The notes: generated by a model from the letters alone, not told the origin. A stretch of DNA of 64,000 nucleotides from Streptomyces griseomycini (GCF_014203535.1 NZ_JACHJI010000002.1:62001-126000), one strand, 5' to 3'. Positions 39,799 through 48,324 are shown, counted from the stretch's first letter. A program made the numbers and translations.

Positions 39799-41004
39799 AT
39801 GAAAACGGGTACGGGGATCCATCGACCCGTCGCGCGGGTGGGTGCGCAGCACAGAGGGGCGGCCGTCGCGGAGGGGGCCCGCTCCCCTCTCCGCCCGGTG
39901 CGCCCGTCCCCTCTCCGCCCGGTGCGTCCGCCTCGGGCCCCGGCCGAAGTGCCGTACGTCGAGGGCGACTTCGCCGACTACGCGCGCGATCGCTGGCCGG
40001 GGCTGGTCACCACCGCCCGTCTGCTCACCGAAGACCCGCGCGCCGCCGAGGAGTTGGCGCGGCTCACCCTGGTGCGGGCGTACGCGCGGTGGCGGCGGAT
40101 CCCGCGCGACGACGTCGACTTCCACGTGCGGCGCTGCCTGGTGCGGACCCGTCTGCGGGGGTGGGCCCGGCGCGCGGGCGGCCGGCGGCGGGTGGTGCTG
40201 GTGCTGCGGTACTGGGAGGGGCTGGGCGAGGCCGAGATCGCCCAGGTGCTGGGGTGTTCGGTGGGGGCCGTGCGCGCGGTGCTGCGGCGCGAGGGGAAGC
40301 GGCTCCGGCCCGGGGACACGTGTGCGGGGTTCGCCGCGGCGCTCGCCGGGTTCGTGCCGCCGGCCGTCCCGCTCGACGCCGTCCGGCGGGACGGTGCGCT
40401 GCGGCGCCGGCGGCGGGCGGGGACGGTCGCCGCCGGGTGCGCCCTGCTGCTCGCTCCCCCGGTCGCCCTCGGTCTCGGCTCCGGCGCGGGCGGTGACGTC
40501 ACCGGGGCCGCGGAGGCGCCCGACAGTCCGGCGCCCGGGACCGTGCGCATCGTCGCCCCCGGGGAGCGGGTGGCCGCCGCGCCGGGTGTGGAGCTCTGGC
40601 TGACGCGGGACGGCGGGCACTGGTCCTCCCCGCAGGCGCCGAACCGCTTCCGCGCGGTGCGCGACGGAAACCTGGACCGCACCCGGGCGGGTGTCTCCGT
40701 CCAGGGCGAGCGGCTGGACGGGACGTACTTCCAGTCCGGCCTGTACCACGGCCTGACCGCCGAACCGGCCCGCGTCGAGGTCCGCACCGGCGGCAGGACG
40801 GTGACCGCGGACGTCCTGACGCTGGCGGGCAGCCCGGGGTGGGGCGTGTGGTACGCGCGGACGCCCCTGGCGGAGAGCGGCACGGGCCGGGCCGGGGGCG
40901 GACAGACCGTGACCGTGTACGACGCGGCCGGTGAGGTCCTGGCGCGGTCGGACGCCGGGCCCGCGGTCACGGAGCCGGTACGCGTCGGGGCGTGGCGCCC
41001 GTGA
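39799..41004 (+). CDS. Sigma-factor-like protein fused to membrane anchor and exported domain
   Basis: A 401-residue fusion. Residues ~50-130 resemble sigma region 2 (GDFADYARDRWPGLVTTARLLTEDP), but the usual EDLVQ core reads EELAR. Residues ~135-180 form a good region 4 helix-turn-helix (VVLVLRYWEGLGEAEIAQVLGCSVGAVRAVLRREGKRL). A basic stretch and one membrane helix (~212-235) follow, then an extracytoplasmic domain of ~160 residues ending VTEPVRVGAWRP. The ATG has GGAGGAGG upstream. The stop overlaps the next start (GTGA). It could be a tethered regulator or a degenerate sigma used as a sensor. Confidence 0.75.
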   Translation: MKTGTGIHRPVARVGAQHRGAAVAEGARSPLRPVRPSPLRPVRPPRAPAEVPYVEGDFADYARDRWPGLVTTARLLTEDPRAAEELARLTLVRAYARWRRIPRDDVDFHVRRCLVRTRLRGWARRAGGRRRVVLVLRYWEGLGEAEIAQVLGCSVGAVRAVLRREGKRLRPGDTCAGFAAALAGFVPPAVPLDAVRRDGALRRRRRAGTVAAGCALLLAPPVALGLGSGAGGDVTGAAEAPDSPAPGTVRIVAPGERVAAAPGVELWLTRDGGHWSSPQAPNRFRAVRDGNLDRTRAGVSVQGERLDGTYFQSGLYHGLTAEPARVEVRTGGRTVTADVLTLAGSPGWGVWYARTPLAESGTGRAGGGQTVTVYDAAGEVLARSDAGPAVTEPVRVGAWRP

Positions 41005-42764
41005 AGCCGTCCCCCGCCGTCGGCCGGCTCCTCGACCGGCTCCTCGTGCGGTCCCCCGGCCGGTTCCCCGGCCGGCCCCTCGGCCGGTCTCCGCGCAGGG
41101 CCCCGGGCCGTCCCCGCGTGCCCGTCCGCGTCCGTCTGCGCCGGTCCCGCGGGCGGTGGCTGCGGCGGCTGTGCGTCACCTTCCTCGCGCTCGCCGCCGT
41201 CCTGTGCGGGGCGGTCGTCGTCGCCTACCGGCTCACCGTCATCCCCGAACCGCACCCGGAGACGGTCGTGCAGAGCACGGTCTTCGTGGACGCCGAGGGC
41301 TCCTACCTGGGCCGGCGCGGCCCGGTCGACCGGCAGGAGGTCCCCCTGTCCCAGGTCCCCCGGCACGTCCAGGACGCGGTGATCGCCGCGGAGAACCGCT
41401 CCTTCCGCACGGACTCGGGGATCTCGCCGCGCGCCGTCGCCCGCGCGGTGTGGGCCACGGTGTCCGGCGGTGCGCCGCAGGGCGGTTCCACCATCACCCA
41501 GCAGTACGTGAAGAACGCGCTGCTCAGCCCGGAGCGGTCGCTGTCGCGCAAGGCGCGTGAGGCGCTGATCGCCGTCAAGCTCGACCGGACGCGCGGCAAG
41601 GACGAGATCCTGGAGGGGTACCTCAACACGGTGTACTTCGGCCGGGGCGCCGCCGGGATCCAGGCCGCCGCCCGCAACTACTTCGACGTGGCGGCGGAGG
41701 ACCTCACCGTCTCCCAGGGCGCGGCGCTGGCGGCGATCGTCAACATCCCCTCGTACTACGAGAAGGCGGGCTCCGACCCGGAGGTGACCGCGACGCTGCG
41801 GGACCGCTGGGAGTGGGTGCTCGACGCGATGGAGGCAGGCGGCTCCCTCACGGGCGGGCAGCGCGCCGCCGCCCGCTTCCCCGCGTTCCGGTTCTATCCG
41901 CCGGGCGGGACCGAGGGGCAGCGGCAGTACCTGATCGACGTGGCCGCGAAGGAGGCCGCCGACCGGCTCGGGATCACCGAGGACGAGCTGGCGCGCGGCG
42001 GCTACACCGTGCACACCACCTTCGACCTGGCGCTGCAGGACGCGACGGCCGAGTCGGCGAAGGAGCACACGAGGGGCAAGGAGGGTTCCGCCGCCGAGGA
42101 CGTCCGGGTGCACACGGCCGTGGTGGGGATCGAGCCCGGTGACGGGGCGGTGCGGGTGCTGTACGGCGGGGCGGACTACGCCCGGCAGCCGTTCAACGAC
42201 GCGGTGAGCGGGGCGGTGGAGGCCGGCTCGGTGCTCGATCCGTTCGCCGGTGTGCGGCTCGGCGGGCCGCTGCGCGGCCTGCGCGACTCGACGGCGCCGA
42301 CACCGCTGCGGCTGGCCTCGGCGTACGCGGCCGTGGCGGCGGACGGCGTGTACGCGGCTCCCCGTACCGTGGTCCGGATCACCCGGGAGGGGCGGACGGT
42401 CCACACCGCGCGCCCGGAGACCCGGCGGGTCCTGGACGAGAAGGGCGCCCACCTGGTGACGGCCCGGGCGCAGCACGGCTCCGGCGGCCCGCCCGGGACC
42501 GGCGTTCCGGCCGTCGAGCGGGCCGGCGTCAGCGGCGGGAGCGGTGCGTCCCTCACCGCCGGGGCCGGGGGCGGCGTCACCCGGCGCACCGTGTGGTCCG
42601 TCGGGTACGACTCCCGACTCACCCTGACCGTGGCGCTGTTCGCCGACCGGCCCGGTGCGAAGAAGCACACCACCGTGCCCGCACAGCTGCCGAGCGATCC
42701 GTCCCCGACCGGGCACGCGGAGGAGCTGGCGCGGCGGGTATGGGACTCGGCGGAGGATTCGTGA
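41001..42764 (+). CDS. Glycosyltransferase-51 membrane protein with inactive penicillin-binding domain
   Basis: A class A PBP relative of 587 residues. A basic cytoplasmic tail and membrane helix (~57-78) precede a GT51 domain with its usual motifs: AAENRSF (catalytic Glu131), GGSTITQQYVKN and LEGYLNTVYFGRGAAGI. It should polymerise lipid II. The transpeptidase part is decayed: the SxxK serine region reads GSVLDPF (Ser410, Lys replaced by Asp413), about 100 residues with the SxN motif are missing, and KTGT is replaced by a Gly/Ala loop before VWSVGYDSRL. The GTG start sits in the stop of the sigma-like gene, so they are translationally coupled. Confidence 0.85.
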   Translation: MKPSPAVGRLLDRLLVRSPGRFPGRPLGRSPRRAPGRPRVPVRVRLRRSRGRWLRRLCVTFLALAAVLCGAVVVAYRLTVIPEPHPETVVQSTVFVDAEGSYLGRRGPVDRQEVPLSQVPRHVQDAVIAAENRSFRTDSGISPRAVARAVWATVSGGAPQGGSTITQQYVKNALLSPERSLSRKAREALIAVKLDRTRGKDEILEGYLNTVYFGRGAAGIQAAARNYFDVAAEDLTVSQGAALAAIVNIPSYYEKAGSDPEVTATLRDRWEWVLDAMEAGGSLTGGQRAAARFPAFRFYPPGGTEGQRQYLIDVAAKEAADRLGITEDELARGGYTVHTTFDLALQDATAESAKEHTRGKEGSAAEDVRVHTAVVGIEPGDGAVRVLYGGADYARQPFNDAVSGAVEAGSVLDPFAGVRLGGPLRGLRDSTAPTPLRLASAYAAVAADGVYAAPRTVVRITREGRTVHTARPETRRVLDEKGAHLVTARAQHGSGGPPGTGVPAVERAGVSGGSGASLTAGAGGGVTRRTVWSVGYDSRLTLTVALFADRPGAKKHTTVPAQLPSDPSPTGHAEELARRVWDSAEDS

Positions 42765-42964
42765 CGTTTTCCACAAGACATGCGAATCCGGGTAACTCGT
42801 CCGCAGTGGTGGTGATTTGGCCCGTGTGTTCCGCGTCACCCCCACGGTAGAGCGGGGCAAATCGGACACGTCCGGAGTCCGGCGATGGCCGGTCCGCACT
42901 CCGTGCAGAACACTCGTAACCGCCCGCTGTACGACAGTTCGGACCGAAGAGAGCATCCACGGCC

Positions 42965-44740
42965 ATGACGCACTCCCCGGAAACGCCTGAAGTACCCATA
43001 CGCCCGTACGCGGTCACCGCCGCCGAGGTCGTCCCCGGCGATCTGCTCGCCCTGTCGCGCGAGGACGCGGAGCGGCACCGGTGGCACGTCGTCACGCACA
43101 CGCTGCCCGAGACGCCGGAGGTGATCCGGGTCACGCTGCGGCCGCCGCTGGGCGGGACGGACCGGGAGGAAGTGCTGCGGCGCGAACAGCGGGTGACCGT
43201 CGCCGGGCGGCGGATGGACGCGGCCGCGGTTCCCCTGGTGACCTCGCCCGCCCTCGACGGCGTCGGCTTCCGGGACGGGGACCGGGTGAGCTCCCTGCGG
43301 GCCGTCGATCCGGAGGCCGTGGAGGTGACGTACGTCCGGCGCTGGGGCTCCTGGCGCCGGGAAGCCGACGAGGAGGGCACGGCCGGGACCGTGACCGACG
43401 CCGACGTGCGCCGGTGGGCCGCCGAGGCCGACCGGGAGGGTCTCGTCGTCCGGTACGAGCCGCGGCCGGTGCGCGCGCCGGAGGCGGCCGGGGCACGGCG
43501 GGTCGTCGTCACCGGGCTCGGCGCCGTCACCCCGTTGGGCGTCGGGGCGGGCGAGTTGTGGCGCGGACTGCTCGAAGGGCGGCACGGCGTACGGGAGTTG
43601 ACGGGGGAGGAGTTCGACGGGCTGCCGGTGCGGATCGCCGGGACGGTGCCGGTGGACCCGGCCGGGCTGCTGCCGCGCCCGGCGGCGCGGCGGATGAACC
43701 GGGCCGCGCAGTTCGCCGTGCTGGCGGCGCGGGAGGCGTGGGCCGACGCCGGGTACGCGGACGGCGGCACGCGCGAGAGCGGGCTCGACCCGGAGCGGGT
43801 GGGGGTGAGCCTCGGCGCGATCCTCGGGGACGCGTCGGTGCTCGTCGGCGGCGACCGGAAGCTGCGGGAGAAGGGGCCGCGGGGCGTCTCGCCGCTCACC
43901 ACGCCGATGACCGTGCCGTCGCAGGCCGCCTCCCAGGTCTCGCTCGACCTGCACATCACCGGTGAGGCGCGGACCGTCACCAGCGCGTGCGCCTCCGGCA
44001 CCGAGGCGATCGGGCAGGCCGTCGACCGCATCCGGCACGGCCGGGTCGACGTGGCCCTCGCGGGCGGCGCGGAGGCGGTGATCACGCCGGCGATCATGGC
44101 GTCCTTCGCCGCGATGCGGGCGCTCGCCGACGGCGACCCCTCCGGCGGCTCGCCGTCCCGCCCCTTCGGCAAGGACCGCGACGGGTTCGTCAACGGGGAG
44201 GGCGCGGGGGTGCTCGTCCTGGAGTCCGAGGAACACGCGCGCGCCCGTGGGGCGCGCGTCTACTGCGAGGCCGCGGGATGGGGGCTGTCCACCGACGCCC
44301 ACCACATGGCGGCGCCCGACCCCTCCGGCGGCGGCATCGCGCTGGCACTGCGCCGGGCCCTGCAGGACGCCGAGGGGCACGTCGCGGACGTCGTGCACGT
44401 CAACGCGCACGCCACCGCCACGGTCGACGGCGACCTCGCCGAGGCACGGGCCCTGCGGGGCGTCCTCGGACGGCGCGACGTGCCGGTCACCGCCCTCAAG
44501 GGGCACCTCGGGCACCTCCAGGGCGCCGCGGGCGGGGTGGAGGCCGTGGCCGCGGTGCTCACGCTGCACCACGGGGTGGTGCCCCCGACGATCGGCTGCG
44601 CGGAGGTCGACGACGCGATCGACCTGGACGTCGTCCGGGGCGCACCGCGCGCCCTCCCGGGCACCGGCGATCTCGTCCTGAGCAACTCCTTCGGCTTCGG
44701 CGGCCACAACGCGGTGCTGGCGCTGCGGCGGGTGGCGTAG
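42965..44740 (+). CDS. Beta-ketoacyl synthase (FabF type) with extra N-terminal domain
   Basis: A condensing enzyme of 591 residues. Residues ~178-591 are a KAS II fold starting RRVVVTGLGAVTPLG. The active-site Cys342 lies in VTSACASGTEAIG, and the two His residues in HVNAHATATVDGD and LKGHLGHLQGAAGG. The C-terminal NSFGFGGHNAVLAL is typical. All three catalytic residues are present, so it should condense acyl groups with malonyl-ACP. The N-terminal ~175 residues are an unrecognised, beta-rich, charged domain. No ACP or other fatty-acid gene adjoins it, so it is not part of an evident biosynthetic cluster. Ends at a shared terminator with Ku. Confidence 0.85.
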   Translation: MTHSPETPEVPIRPYAVTAAEVVPGDLLALSREDAERHRWHVVTHTLPETPEVIRVTLRPPLGGTDREEVLRREQRVTVAGRRMDAAAVPLVTSPALDGVGFRDGDRVSSLRAVDPEAVEVTYVRRWGSWRREADEEGTAGTVTDADVRRWAAEADREGLVVRYEPRPVRAPEAAGARRVVVTGLGAVTPLGVGAGELWRGLLEGRHGVRELTGEEFDGLPVRIAGTVPVDPAGLLPRPAARRMNRAAQFAVLAAREAWADAGYADGGTRESGLDPERVGVSLGAILGDASVLVGGDRKLREKGPRGVSPLTTPMTVPSQAASQVSLDLHITGEARTVTSACASGTEAIGQAVDRIRHGRVDVALAGGAEAVITPAIMASFAAMRALADGDPSGGSPSRPFGKDRDGFVNGEGAGVLVLESEEHARARGARVYCEAAGWGLSTDAHHMAAPDPSGGGIALALRRALQDAEGHVADVVHVNAHATATVDGDLAEARALRGVLGRRDVPVTALKGHLGHLQGAAGGVEAVAAVLTLHHGVVPPTIGCAEVDDAIDLDVVRGAPRALPGTGDLVLSNSFGFGGHNAVLALRRVA

Positions 44741-44817
44741 GGGCGGGAGCGGACGGGCGCGGGAGCCGCGGGCCGTCCCCGGCGGCTCCGTCCGGCCCCG
44801 TTGGGCTCCGTTCGGCT

Positions 44818-44851
44818 CCGTTCGGCCCGCCCGACGGGGCGGGCCGAACGG
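44818..44851. terminator. Bidirectional terminator between ketoacyl synthase and Ku
   Basis: A perfect 15-bp stem (CCGTTCGGCCCGCCC with its complement, 44818-44832 and 44837-44851) with a 4-nt loop stands between two converging genes, ending right at the Ku stop codon. Confidence 0.88.
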
Positions 44852-44852
44852 A

Positions 44853-45896
44853 TCAGGCGGAGCGCTTGCGGGAGGCCGGCTTCTTCGCCGGGTCCTTCTG
44901 CGCGGGAGCCTTCTCCGCCGTGCTCCTCGCCGCCGCCTTCCGCGTCTCCCGGCCCGTCGCCCCGCCCTGTCCCGTCCTCGCGGCCGGCTTCCTCGCCGAC
45001 GGCGCCGTCTTCTTCGCCGCCGTCTTCTTCGCCGTGGAGGTCGGCTTCCGGCCTCCGGTCTCCTCGGGGGTCGCGCGGGGCGCCCCGCGCGACGGCGGCC
45101 GCTCGGCCCCGGCCCCCTCCACCGGCTCACCGCGGGCCGCGCGGACGCTCCACTCCAGGGCCGTCGTCAGGTCCAGGACCCTGACGCCGCGCTCCGGCTC
45201 GGGCACCTCGGGCAGGGCCTCACCGGAGATCTTGGCCGCGACGACCTCCTCCACCGCCTCGCGGTACTCGTCGCGCAGGTCCTCCAGGCCGACCTCGCTG
45301 AGGGCGTCCATCAGGGCGTCCGCGAGGTCCAGCTCCCGGTCCTGGAGGGTGACGTCCGCGTCGGGGGCGATCCCCTCGGGGGCGCGCACCTCGTCCGGCC
45401 AGAGCAGACCGTGCATGGCGATCGCATCGCCGACCACGCGGAGCATGCCCAGACGTTCGCGGCCCCGCAGCGCGAACTTCGCGATGGCCACCCGGTTGCC
45501 GCGCCTCAGGACCTCCCGCAGGAGCGTGTACGGCCTGGCGGCCGGCGCCCTGCCCGCCGCCAGGTAGTACGCGGCGCCCATCTGGAGCGGATCGACCCGT
45601 TCCTCGGGGACGAAGGTGACGATCTCGATGGTCCTGGTGGTGGGGATCGGCAGGTGGGCCAGGTCCTCGTCGGTGATCGGGATGATCGTTCCGTCCGCCT
45701 CCTCGTAGCCCCTGCTGATCTCCTGGGCGGTGACCTCGCGGTCCTCCAGCTCGCAGAACTTGCGGTGGCGGATCCGGCCGCCGTCCTCCGTGTGGATCTC
45801 GCGGAAGGGGACCGCGTGGCTCTCGGTGGCGTTCACGAGCTTGATCGGGATCCTGACCAGGCCGAACGAGATCACGCCGTTCCAGATGGACCTCAC
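44853..45896 (-). CDS. ku: DNA end-binding protein Ku
   Basis: Homodimeric ring protein that binds double-strand DNA ends for non-homologous end joining. The 347 residues start VRSIWNGVISFGLVRIPIKLVNATES and contain FREIHTEDGGRIRHRKFCE and IPTTRTIEIVTFVPEERVDPLQMGAAYYL, all diagnostic. After residue ~260 comes a basic Lys/Ala/Pro-rich tail (TAKKTAAKKTAPS, ending KKPASRKRSA), seen in mycobacterial and Streptomyces Ku. I use the GTG at VRSIW; GTG three codons earlier is possible. The ligase LigD is not next to it. Product convergent with the ketoacyl synthase. Confidence 0.95.
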   Translation of the reverse strand: MRSIWNGVISFGLVRIPIKLVNATESHAVPFREIHTEDGGRIRHRKFCELEDREVTAQEISRGYEEADGTIIPITDEDLAHLPIPTTRTIEIVTFVPEERVDPLQMGAAYYLAAGRAPAARPYTLLREVLRRGNRVAIAKFALRGRERLGMLRVVGDAIAMHGLLWPDEVRAPEGIAPDADVTLQDRELDLADALMDALSEVGLEDLRDEYREAVEEVVAAKISGEALPEVPEPERGVRVLDLTTALEWSVRAARGEPVEGAGAERPPSRGAPRATPEETGGRKPTSTAKKTAAKKTAPSARKPAARTGQGGATGRETRKAAARSTAEKAPAQKDPAKKPASRKRSA

Positions 45897-46017
45897 GCGC
45901 AGCACCTTTCCGGTCGTCCGCCGATCACCGCCGGGAACTTTGTCCCTTTTGGGGGGAATTCTCATCGTATAGCGGCTGCCGTCGGGGTGCCGAGGAGCGG
46001 GGACCGGCCCGCCCGGC

Positions 46018-46821
46018 TCACACCCGCGCCCAGGTGTTCCGGTCCCGTGCCATCGCGTACAGGGCCTCCACGTCGGCCGGTTTCAGCACCGCGCCGAGGC
46101 CGGCCAGACCCGCCACCTCCCCGTCCGTCAGGACGCGCACCTCGCGCGGCGGGGCGAGGACCGTCACGTGCGACGCTCCGACCAGGACGAGCACCGGGCG
46201 GACCTCGGCCGTCAGGGCGTAGGAGGCGCGGTCGGCGCCGGCCCGGACGCGGGGCAGGAGCGGCTGCGGTTCGTGGCGGCCCAGGCCGACCCGGGGGCCG
46301 TCGACCGTCACCCGCTGCCTGTGGGCGTACAGGGCGTGGACGGCGTACAGGCCGCCGGGGCCGATGAACAGGTGGTGGATGCGGTCGCCGCCGGGGAGCG
46401 GGACCGAGTGCAGGGTGCGCCAGCCTGCGCCGTCCATGCGGTCCAGCGCCTCGCCGACCGCCTGCTCCGCCGTGAGCGCCCTGCGGCGCGGGTCGGGGCG
46501 GAGGCGGTGGGCGGGGCCGGGGTCGCGGTCGAGGGCGATCAGCAGCGCCTCGCCGGGCCGGTTCGGCGCGAGGTCGTCGTCGGGGTGCAGGGAGAGGCGT
46601 GTCAGCTCGGCGGGGGTGGGGACCGGGGGCGGGCCGACCGAGACCGGGCCGGTGAGGAAGGGGCCCAGCGCTTCGAGGACGTCCTCCTCGCGGTCCGCGC
46701 CGAGCAGGGTGACCCTGGCCGCCTCACGGTCGTACCAGGCGATGTTCCTGCCGTCCGGGAGGCAGACGTACAACCGTTCCCGGCCGTGCCGCCAGGTCGG
46801 TATGACGCGCAGACCGTTCAT
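46018..46821 (-). CDS. NERD-like domain protein
   Basis: A 267-residue protein of unknown function. The middle (~115-170) resembles a nuclease-related (NERD) domain: TAEQAVGEALDRMDGAGWRTLHSVPL, then HHLFIGPGGLYAVHA. In proven members the last strand carries a catalytic Lys (K in IDxK-like patterns); here the same place reads VHALYA, so nuclease activity is doubtful. The N-terminus (LYVCLPDGRNIAWYDREAARVTLLG) is a small beta domain. It lies next to Ku on the same strand but with a 121-bp gap. Any DNA-repair link is inference. Confidence 0.65.
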   Translation of the reverse strand: MNGLRVIPTWRHGRERLYVCLPDGRNIAWYDREAARVTLLGADREEDVLEALGPFLTGPVSVGPPPVPTPAELTRLSLHPDDDLAPNRPGEALLIALDRDPGPAHRLRPDPRRRALTAEQAVGEALDRMDGAGWRTLHSVPLPGGDRIHHLFIGPGGLYAVHALYAHRQRVTVDGPRVGLGRHEPQPLLPRVRAGADRASYALTAEVRPVLVLVGASHVTVLAPPREVRVLTDGEVAGLAGLGAVLKPADVEALYAMARDRNTWARV

Positions 46822-46940
46822 GCACCATCACCCCACGACCATGGGAACAGGCGGTCGCGCCCGGGGCAAGAACACGGGGAACCCGGTTACCTTGGAGAGG
46901 AGTTGGGCATGCCCACGGGCGGGATGGTGGGGAGGCGCCG

Positions 46941-47447
46941 TTGCGTACCCGCAGGAAGCGACCCGACGTACCGGCCCCGGGCAGCCCGTGGAACGAGATC
47001 GTGCCCGGCCTGTGGATGGGCGGGCACGAGTTCCGGGGCCTCACCGGGCGGCTGGAGTTCGCGGTGGTGGGCCAGGAGTTCGATCTCGTGCAGACGCTGC
47101 TGCGGCTGCCCGGGCACGGGCCCGGTCCGGGGGTGGAGCACCACGTGTGGCCGATCCCCGACGGGCCCCTCGACGGGACGCAGCTCGCGGGCGTCATCCG
47201 GCTGGCCGAGGCGGCGTGCGAGGCGCTGGACGGCGGCCGCACGGTCCTCGTCCGCTGTTACCACGGGTACAACCGCTCCGGCCTGGTCGTCGCGCACGCG
47301 CTGATGCGCCGGGGCAGCACCGCCGAGGCGGCGATCCGGCTGATCCGGTCCCGGCGCTCGCGCTGGGCCCTGCACAACGAGCTGTTCGTCGACTACCTGC
47401 GGGCGGGGCTCACCACGGCCCGGCTGCTGGAGGAGCTGGCGGAGTAG
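46941..47447 (+). CDS. Dual-specificity phosphatase-like protein
   Basis: A 168-residue cysteine phosphatase fold. The P-loop is VLVRCYHGYNRSGLVVA, keeping the C-x5-R nucleophile and Arg; the HC of the classic motif is RC here. Before it, FDLVQTLLRLPG and HHVWPIPDGPLDG match the dual-specificity scaffold, including a possible general-acid Asp. The start is TTG with GGAGG five bases upstream. It lies divergent from the NERD-like gene. Substrate unknown; phosphoprotein or phospholipid are possible. Confidence 0.8.
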   Translation: MRTRRKRPDVPAPGSPWNEIVPGLWMGGHEFRGLTGRLEFAVVGQEFDLVQTLLRLPGHGPGPGVEHHVWPIPDGPLDGTQLAGVIRLAEAACEALDGGRTVLVRCYHGYNRSGLVVAHALMRRGSTAEAAIRLIRSRRSRWALHNELFVDYLRAGLTTARLLEELAE

Positions 47448-47489
47448 GCGGGAGCACCCGGTACGCACGGCGGGAGCACCCGGTACGCA
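47447..47489. repeat. 21-bp tandem direct repeat
   Basis: GGCGGGAGCACCCGGTACGCA occurs twice (47447-47467 and 47469-47489) with one base between, straight after the phosphatase stop and before an AAAAAGGAC stretch. It could be an operator for the following lipoprotein-kinase genes. Confidence 0.7.
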
Positions 47490-47553
47490 AAAAGGACTTC
47501 CTCGCGAATAAGGTGTGCGCAGCCGACCGTGCCCCCGGAAGTCCAGGAGTGCA

Positions 47554-48324
47554 GTGCCCCTCAGCCGCCGTATGCGCGCCCCGTGCCGTGCCGCCGCCGT
47601 CGCCCTGCTGTCGGCGGCGGCCGTCGGCTGCGGGGACACCGGCGGACTGCGCGGGGCCGGGGCGGCGCCGACCGCCGTCAGTCCCGCGCGGCTGTGGCCC
47701 GAGCTGCCCCCGGCGTCGAGCCCGGCGTTCGACCTCGGCGAGGTGGACACCGAGGTGGTCGAGGGGGTCGCCGTGCCGGGCGGCGACATCCGCGCGGTGG
47801 ACCCGGCGGCCGTCGTCCGCGCGGAGATCACCGCCCACCCGGAGGAGTACCGCGGTGACCGCGCCCCCTACCGGGAGACCGTCCGCCGCATGGGCGACTG
47901 CGCCGGCGGCGGCGAGGACGGCCGGGACGGCGCCACGACCGGGTGCCCGCTCCTCGCACCGTACTACCGCGACCTGACCGGCGACGGACGCGACGACCTG
48001 ACGCTGGGCTTCCGGCTGCTGCCCGAGGACCTGACCGCCGTGCGCGTCTACACCGTCGACGGCGACCGTCACCGGCTCACCCGGGTCATGGCCTACGACG
48101 ACGCCCTGAGCGGCGTGGAACTGGCCGGGCGGTCGGTGATCGTCCGCTCCCCCTCCGAGGTCGCCGGGTACGAGTACCGCCTGCAGTGGACCTGGGACCC
48201 GGACCAGCGGGCGATGCTGCTCACCCACGACGAGATGCTGCGCACCGGGCACCCGAGGTCCACGCCGTCCACGCCGTCCACGCGGCCCGCCCCGTCCGCC
48301 ACCTCGTCCGCGGACGCCCGGTGA
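47554..48324 (+). CDS. Lipoprotein encoded with a histidine kinase
   Basis: A 256-residue exported lipoprotein. The signal is basic (LSRRMRAPCR), hydrophobic (AAAVALLSAAAV) and ends with the lipobox AAVGC, giving a mature N-terminal Cys followed by GDTGG. The body has PYYRDLTGDGRDDLTLGFRLL, an FG-GAP-like Asp-rich calcium-binding pattern, and DGDRHRLTRVMAYDD. The tail is Ser/Thr/Pro. I use GTG with AGGAG upstream. It overlaps the kinase start (GTGA), so it is probably a sensory partner of that kinase. Confidence 0.8.
   Translation: MPLSRRMRAPCRAAAVALLSAAAVGCGDTGGLRGAGAAPTAVSPARLWPELPPASSPAFDLGEVDTEVVEGVAVPGGDIRAVDPAAVVRAEITAHPEEYRGDRAPYRETVRRMGDCAGGGEDGRDGATTGCPLLAPYYRDLTGDGRDDLTLGFRLLPEDLTAVRVYTVDGDRHRLTRVMAYDDALSGVELAGRSVIVRSPSEVAGYEYRLQWTWDPDQRAMLLTHDEMLRTGHPRSTPSTPSTRPAPSATSSADAR

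Noticed and set aside
39694..39799. Possible SigE-type promoter (GGAACC on the minus strand) between the two sigma-like genes
   Set aside because: No GTC-like -10 follows at 16-17 bp, so it does not fit the consensus well enough.
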